A stretch of 64,000 nt of DNA, from positions 399,699-463,698 of the forward strand of contig JAZKBR010000004.1 in assembly GCA_040388535.1 (NCBI GenBank), written 5' to 3'. Positions 59,893-64,000 of the stretch are shown here, piece by piece. A model generated the notes under the pieces. The model was not told the DNA's origin. It did no database searches and was given only the letters and a program-made list of their open reading frames with translations. The position numbers and the translations under genes are program-made. The DNA comes from Gemmatimonadota bacterium (GTDB lineage Bacteria > Gemmatimonadota > Gemmatimonadetes > Gemmatimonadales > GWC2-71-9). The first letter of the stretch is position 1; each line of letters starts with the position of its first letter.

Positions 59893-61098
59893 GTGGCTGA
59901 AACGCTCCAGACCCAGGTGGCACTCTTCGACAAGTGCCGGAACTTCACCCAGGCGCGCGAAATCCAGGCCGCCGGGTTGTACCCGTACTTCAAGCCGATT
60001 TCGGAGTCGGAAGACACCGTCGTCGTCATCGAAGGGAAGAAGCGTATCATGCTGGGCTCGAATAATTACCTCGGGCTCACGCACCATCCTCAGGTTCTGG
60101 AAGCCGCCGAGAAGGCGCTGCACCGCTACGGTGCAGGCTGCACCGGCTCCCGTTTCCTGAACGGCTCGCTGGACCTCCACGAGCAGCTGGAATCCTCCCT
60201 GGCCAGGTTCCTGGGGAAGGAAGCCGCCCTGGTCTTCTCGACCGGCTACGGCGCCAACCTCGGGTTGATCTCCGGCTTGCTCAAGCGCAAGGAAACCGTC
60301 TACCTCGACAAGCTCGATCACGCCTGCATCGTGGACGGCGCCCGCCTCTCGTATGGCGAGACGCAGCGCTTCGATCACGGCGATCTCGAGCAACTCAGCC
60401 GGCTGCTGGAGCAGAACACGAGCGGGTACGGCACCATGATCATGGTCGATGGCGTCTACTCGATGGAAGGCGATATCGCCGACATCCCGGAACTGTCGCG
60501 GATCGCCAAGCGCTTCGGGGCCGCCCTCGCGGTGGATGATGCCCACGCGCTCGGCGTGCTGGGACCCAACGGGCAGGGCACCGGGTCACATTGGGGACTG
60601 CAGGACGAGATCGACATTGTCGCCGGCACCTTCTCGAAGTCGCTGGCATCGGTCGGTGGCTTCGTTGCTGCCGACGAGTCGGTCATTCATTACCTCAAGC
60701 ACCACTCGCGGCCGTTCATCTTCACGGCATCGCTTCCACCGGCCAACACCGCGGGCGTGCTCGCGGCCCTCGAGGTGATGCAGCAGGAACCGTGGCGTCG
60801 CGACGCGCTCTGGGCCAACGCCCGTCGGCTGCGCGATGGGTTCCGGCACCTCGGCTTCGAAATCGGCCCCACCGAAACACCGATCATTCCGGTGCTCATC
60901 GGACCGCTCGAGACGACCTTCGTCTTCTGGCGGAAGCTGTATGACGCGGGCGTCTTCACCAATCCGGTGGTTCCGCCCGCCGTGCCGCCCTCCCAGTGTC
61001 GCCTGCGCACCAGCGTCATGGCGACCCACACACCGGCGCAGATCGATCAGGCACTCGACGCGTTCGGCACCATTGGCAAGGAGTTGGGGGTCATCTGA
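59893..61098 (+). CDS. spt: Serine palmitoyltransferase-like alpha-oxoamine synthase
   Basis: PLP enzyme joining an amino acid (serine) with a fatty acyl thioester, first step of sphingolipid synthesis. 401 residues, full family length. K249 (GTFSKSLASVGGF) binds PLP, H143 (LDHACIVDG) stacks on it, and D215/H218 (VDDAHALG) pair with the ring. LGSNNYLGLTHHP and the GSRFLNGSLDLHEQLE block are typical of the Spt/Kbl/BioF family. The next two genes (GNAT ceramide-synthase-like, CerR-like) support Spt over biotin or threonine roles. GTG start; its stop overlaps the next gene. Confidence 0.87.
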   Translation: MAETLQTQVALFDKCRNFTQAREIQAAGLYPYFKPISESEDTVVVIEGKKRIMLGSNNYLGLTHHPQVLEAAEKALHRYGAGCTGSRFLNGSLDLHEQLESSLARFLGKEAALVFSTGYGANLGLISGLLKRKETVYLDKLDHACIVDGARLSYGETQRFDHGDLEQLSRLLEQNTSGYGTMIMVDGVYSMEGDIADIPELSRIAKRFGAALAVDDAHALGVLGPNGQGTGSHWGLQDEIDIVAGTFSKSLASVGGFVAADESVIHYLKHHSRPFIFTASLPPANTAGVLAALEVMQQEPWRRDALWANARRLRDGFRHLGFEIGPTETPIIPVLIGPLETTFVFWRKLYDAGVFTNPVVPPAVPPSQCRLRTSVMATHTPAQIDQALDAFGTIGKELGVI

Positions 61099-62231
61099 AC
61101 AACGCGCCGGCTATCCGGCGCGTCGAGTCGCCGAAGGATCTCGGTCAATTCATCGACTTGCCGTATCGCCTGCACCGGCGGGACCTCAACTGGGTCCCGC
61201 CGTTTCGCGCTGAGGTCAAGAAGCTGCTCGATCGCGCCAGCAATCCGTTCTTCCAGCACGCCGAAGCCGACTATTTCATCGCCGAACAGGACGGCGAGGT
61301 CGTGGGCCGCATCGCGGCGATCTCGAATCGGCTCCACAACGAGGTCCATCACGACAAGGTGGGCTTCTTCGGATTCTTCGAGTGCATCAATGACTTCCGC
61401 GTGGCGGCGGCGCTTCTCGACACCGCGTCTGCCTGGGTGCGAGCACGCGGGTTCGATACCATCCGGGGGCCGATGTCGTTCTCGGTCAACGATGAATGCG
61501 GCCTGCTGATCGACGGATTCGACACGCCGAACACGTTGATGATGCCGCACAACCCGCCCTACTATCTCACTCTGCTCGAGACGGCCGGCTTCACCAAGGC
61601 CAAGGACATGGTCTGCCTCGAAGGTGGCTCGCTGAAGGCACCGGTCACGCCGCCCGAACGGACGGCGCGCGCAGTCGAGCTGCTGAAGAAGCGCTACGGC
61701 CTCACGATGCGTTCGCTTGACATGAAGCGGTTCGCCGACGAGGTCGCGCTCATCAAGAAACTCTACAACGCCGGCTGGGAACAGAACTGGGGTTTCATCC
61801 CCATGACTGACGCGGAGATCGACAACCTCGCGACGCAGTTCAAGCCGGTCGTGATTCCGTCAATCATTCCGTTCGTCGAGAAGGATGGCGTGCCGATCGC
61901 ATTCGGCCTCGGCCTCCCCGATCTCAATGAGGCGCTGCGTGACAATCGCGGCGGAGGGATGTTTCCGGCGGCCCTCACGATGATGTGGAAGCTGAAGACC
62001 AGGAAGATCACCCGGGCGCGCATTCCGCTGCTGGGCATCCTCCCGGAGTGGCGCGGCAAAGGGATCGACTCGGCGCTGTACCACTGGATCTGGAGCAAGG
62101 CGGCGGAAGTCGGCATCGGCTGGGGTGAGGCGGGCTGGCTGCTCGAGGACAACCCAGGAATCATTCAGGGACTGTCGAAGGCCGGCTTCACGCCTTACAA
62201 GACATATCGCGTGCTCGACCGCGCCACGTGA
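61095..62231 (+). CDS. GNAT-like acyltransferase, probable bacterial ceramide synthase (bCerS)
   Basis: Protein of the GNAT-like family that, in Caulobacter, N-acylates the sphingoid base. About 378 residues: N-terminal region IRRVESPKDLGQFIDLPYRL, central ligand region GPMSFSVNDECGLLIDGFD, and a GNAT-fold C-terminal core RIPLLGILPEWRGKGIDSALY. No ATG, GTG or TTG lies at the family start. The codon after AAGGAG (10 nt upstream) is CTG at 61095. A GTG at 60996 would add 33 unrelated residues inside spt, so the start is uncertain. It overlaps the next gene by GTGA. Confidence 0.78.
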   Translation: MNNAPAIRRVESPKDLGQFIDLPYRLHRRDLNWVPPFRAEVKKLLDRASNPFFQHAEADYFIAEQDGEVVGRIAAISNRLHNEVHHDKVGFFGFFECINDFRVAAALLDTASAWVRARGFDTIRGPMSFSVNDECGLLIDGFDTPNTLMMPHNPPYYLTLLETAGFTKAKDMVCLEGGSLKAPVTPPERTARAVELLKKRYGLTMRSLDMKRFADEVALIKKLYNAGWEQNWGFIPMTDAEIDNLATQFKPVVIPSIIPFVEKDGVPIAFGLGLPDLNEALRDNRGGGMFPAALTMMWKLKTRKITRARIPLLGILPEWRGKGIDSALYHWIWSKAAEVGIGWGEAGWLLEDNPGIIQGLSKAGFTPYKTYRVLDRAT

Positions 62232-63202
62232 GGGCCCTCGTCACGGGCGCGACCGGCTTCGTCGGCGGGCACTTGGTGGATCAACTGCTCGAGCGTGGTG
62301 ACACTGTCACCGCGCTCGTTCGTTCTCCGGCCCGCGCAGCCAGCGCCGCGTCCCGCGGTGTGCGGCTCGTGCCAGGTGATCTTGGCGACCTCGACGCACT
62401 TCGTCAGGCGACACGCGATCAGGATGTGATCTATCACGTCGCAGCATTGACCGGCGCAGTGGACGAGGCCGAGTTCATGATGGCGAACCGCGACGGCACC
62501 GCGAACCTCGCCAGGGCTGCCGTGGCAGCGGGCGGGGCCGCCCGCTTCGTCCTGGTGTCATCGATGGCTGCCGGCGGCCCGTCGCGACGTGGTGTCCTCA
62601 AGGAAGCCGATGGACACGACCAGCCGGTGACGATGTACGGTCGCAGCAAGCTGGCATCGGAACTGGTGCTGCGAGGCGAGCCGCTCTCGTGGACGATCCT
62701 CCGGCCGCCCACGGTGTACGGACCGCGCGACCGCGAGAACCTGCTCACGGTGTTCAAGGCCGCCCGGCTCGGCGTCGCCCCGGTCTTTGGCGATGGTTCC
62801 ATGGAACTCTCGATCATTCACGTCGCCGACCTCGCGGATGCAATCATCCGGGCCGGGAGCACCGCCGGACTCGACCACCGGGTCTTCTACGTGAACCACC
62901 CTGACGTGATTACCAGCGCCTCACTGGTCCGCACCATCGGCGCGGAGATGGGAAAGGATGTCACCCTGCTCCCGATCCCGGAGTGGGTCGCCCGTACGGC
63001 GCTCAATGCCACCGGTCTCTGGGCGCGAGCGCTGCGCCGAAAGACCATCCTCCGCGCCGACAAGGCGAACGAGTTCTACCAGGAGGCGTGGACCGGCAAT
63101 CCGGTGGCCTTCAGCGCCGCCACCGGATGGACGCCCCGATGGGCACTGGGCGACGGCATTCGTGACACCGCGGCGTGGTACCGCGAGGCGGGATGGCTCT
63201 GA
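62228..63202 (+). CDS. cerR: NAD-dependent epimerase/dehydratase, CerR-like (3-ketosphinganine/ceramide reductase)
   Basis: 324-residue extended SDR. NAD(P) motif GATGFVGGHL at about 7-16, active-site YGRSK (Y-x3-K) with the VLVSSMAAGG Ser region before it, and the lineage-typical FRPPTVYGPRD-like block LRPPTVYGPRD. In Caulobacter the enzyme that reduces the 3-keto group of the ceramide precursor (CerR) is in this family and gene neighbourhood. Starts GTG, coupled to bCerS and to the PAP2 gene. Substrate by context only. Confidence 0.8.
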   Translation: MRALVTGATGFVGGHLVDQLLERGDTVTALVRSPARAASAASRGVRLVPGDLGDLDALRQATRDQDVIYHVAALTGAVDEAEFMMANRDGTANLARAAVAAGGAARFVLVSSMAAGGPSRRGVLKEADGHDQPVTMYGRSKLASELVLRGEPLSWTILRPPTVYGPRDRENLLTVFKAARLGVAPVFGDGSMELSIIHVADLADAIIRAGSTAGLDHRVFYVNHPDVITSASLVRTIGAEMGKDVTLLPIPEWVARTALNATGLWARALRRKTILRADKANEFYQEAWTGNPVAFSAATGWTPRWALGDGIRDTAAWYREAGWL

Positions 63203-64000
63203 CATTCGCCGCACCGCGCTGGCGACTCGTCGATCGCCTGCTGGCCGGGTATGGCGTGCTGGTGGCGACGATCGCCCTCACGCGGATCACCCAGCGGGGC
63301 ATGGGGCTGTTGTTCGCCGCGCATCTCGGTGTCGCGCTGCTTGCCTGGCTGGCCGCGCACGCCCCAGAGAGTTCGACGGGTCGCTTTCTGCGGACGAGCT
63401 ATCCGTTGATCCTGCTCACGGCGCTCTACTCCTCGATTGACGCATTGAACGGCTTCGGCGCGGCGACGACGCACGATGGCGCACTGCAACGTCTCGAGTC
63501 GAGCTGGTTCGGCGGCCAGCCAAGTCGTGACTGGTGGCGACAGGCACCGAGCGTGTTCTGGTCGACCGTGCTCCACGCGGTGTACTTCTCGTACTACCTC
63601 ATCGTCCCGATTCCCGCGCTCTTCTTCCTGTTCACTCGCCGGCTCGCCGTGCTGGAGCAATATCTCAACGGCGTGATGGCGACATATCTCTGCTGTTACC
63701 TCTGCTACATCCTCTTCCCTGTTGCCGGACCGTACTACGAATTTGCGCGCCCTGCGGGGAGCTTCGTGGCCAACGGACCGGCCCGACTCGTGTATGCCAC
63801 ACTCGCCCGGGGAAGTGCATTCGGCGCCGCCTTTCCATCTTCCCACGTCGCGGCCACGGTCGCGGCCACGGTCGGTGCGTGGTTCGGCTCGCGACGGCTG
63901 GCGATGGTCATCGCCGTGCCAACCGCGATGCTCGCGGTTGGCGTGGTGTACTGTCAGATGCACTATGTCATCGACAGCGTCGCGGGCGTCGCGGTCGGGA
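63193..64000 (+). CDS. PAP2-superfamily membrane enzyme, 3' end off the window
   Basis: 269 codons visible. Several hydrophobic helices surround AFPSSHVAATVA near 218-229 and YCQMHYVIDSVAG near 255-267, the two His/Asp motifs of the PAP2 and sphingomyelin/IPC-synthase-like superfamily (FPS-x-H, then H-x3-D). It overlaps cerR by 10 bp, so it belongs to the sphingolipid operon. Possible roles are ceramide-phosphate phosphatase or inositol phosphoceramide synthase. Sequence alone does not decide. Ends at the window edge in frame. Confidence 0.75.
   Translation, partial: MALTFAAPRWRLVDRLLAGYGVLVATIALTRITQRGMGLLFAAHLGVALLAWLAAHAPESSTGRFLRTSYPLILLTALYSSIDALNGFGAATTHDGALQRLESSWFGGQPSRDWWRQAPSVFWSTVLHAVYFSYYLIVPIPALFFLFTRRLAVLEQYLNGVMATYLCCYLCYILFPVAGPYYEFARPAGSFVANGPARLVYATLARGSAFGAAFPSSHVAATVAATVGAWFGSRRLAMVIAVPTAMLAVGVVYCQMHYVIDSVAGVAVG

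Overview
This window is high-GC, gene-dense bacterial chromosome. It carries about 58 protein genes, mostly in tight operons with ATGA-type start/stop overlaps, two tRNA genes, and no gap longer than about 135 bp. I see no insertion sequence, phage, CRISPR array or rRNA. The cell is clearly a diderm: there are TonB/ExbB/ExbD energisers, a beta-barrel outer-membrane protein, a SurA-type chaperone and many lipobox lipoproteins. A PadR-regulated ADOP permease, many secreted peptidases and the overall style suggest Gemmatimonadota or a neighbouring phylum such as Acidobacteriota. That placement is inference, not proof.

Layout. 1-7.3 kb: cell-wall amidase (partial), smpB, tRNA-Leu, an Rrf2 regulator with a MoeZ-type sulfur-carrier activator, aspartase with an MFS transporter, a metallo-beta-lactamase-fold hydrolase and thioredoxin reductase. 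7.3-10.4 kb: ADOP permease and PadR. 10.4-16.8 kb: a long minus-strand operon with 2-oxoacid dehydrogenase E1alpha, E1beta and E2, two small unknown proteins, a PHP phosphoesterase, an SDR and an unknown Cys-rich Rossmann-like protein. 16.9-18.9 kb: phosphate transporter with a PhoU-like partner. 19.0-22.6 kb: inositol-phosphate synthase, CDP-alcohol phosphatidyltransferase and a PLP decarboxylase. 22.6-29.8 kb: NamZ, NagZ, an AmiE-like serine hydrolase, an A-type Fe-S protein, a sodium/solute symporter and a BadF-type sugar kinase, which together look like peptidoglycan salvage. 29.9-36.2 kb: S41 protease, amino-acid permease and a Ton cluster. 36.3-40.4 kb: one response regulator between two histidine kinases, plus an NTF2-like lipoprotein. 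40.4-48.2 kb: peroxiredoxin, superoxide dismutase, DUF167, SurA-like protein, tRNA-Ala, M28 peptidase, outer-membrane protein, HemD and a phosphoesterase. 48.2-59.8 kb: M19 dipeptidase, two beta-propeller proteins, M16 protease, protoporphyrinogen oxidase, a small lipoprotein and an M6 protease. 59.9-64 kb: serine palmitoyltransferase, ceramide-synthase-like GNAT protein, CerR-like reductase and a PAP2-family membrane enzyme.

Two gene sets stand out. The terminal operon reads as bacterial sphingolipid synthesis. With the Ino1/phosphatidyltransferase pair 40 kb away and the PAP2 enzyme at the edge, an inositol phosphoceramide route is possible. The 22.6-29.8 kb region parallels the Bacillus ybbC-ybbD-ybbE (namZ-nagZ-amiE) cell-wall recycling genes, but has a symporter and kinase in place of a PTS. 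Other notable signals are a ten-base poly-C tract at codons 2-5 of the M6 protease (a phase-variation candidate), an SDR whose catalytic Tyr is His, an 11-bp-period direct repeat ahead of the Ton operon, and a shared 12-bp promoter motif at both tRNA genes.
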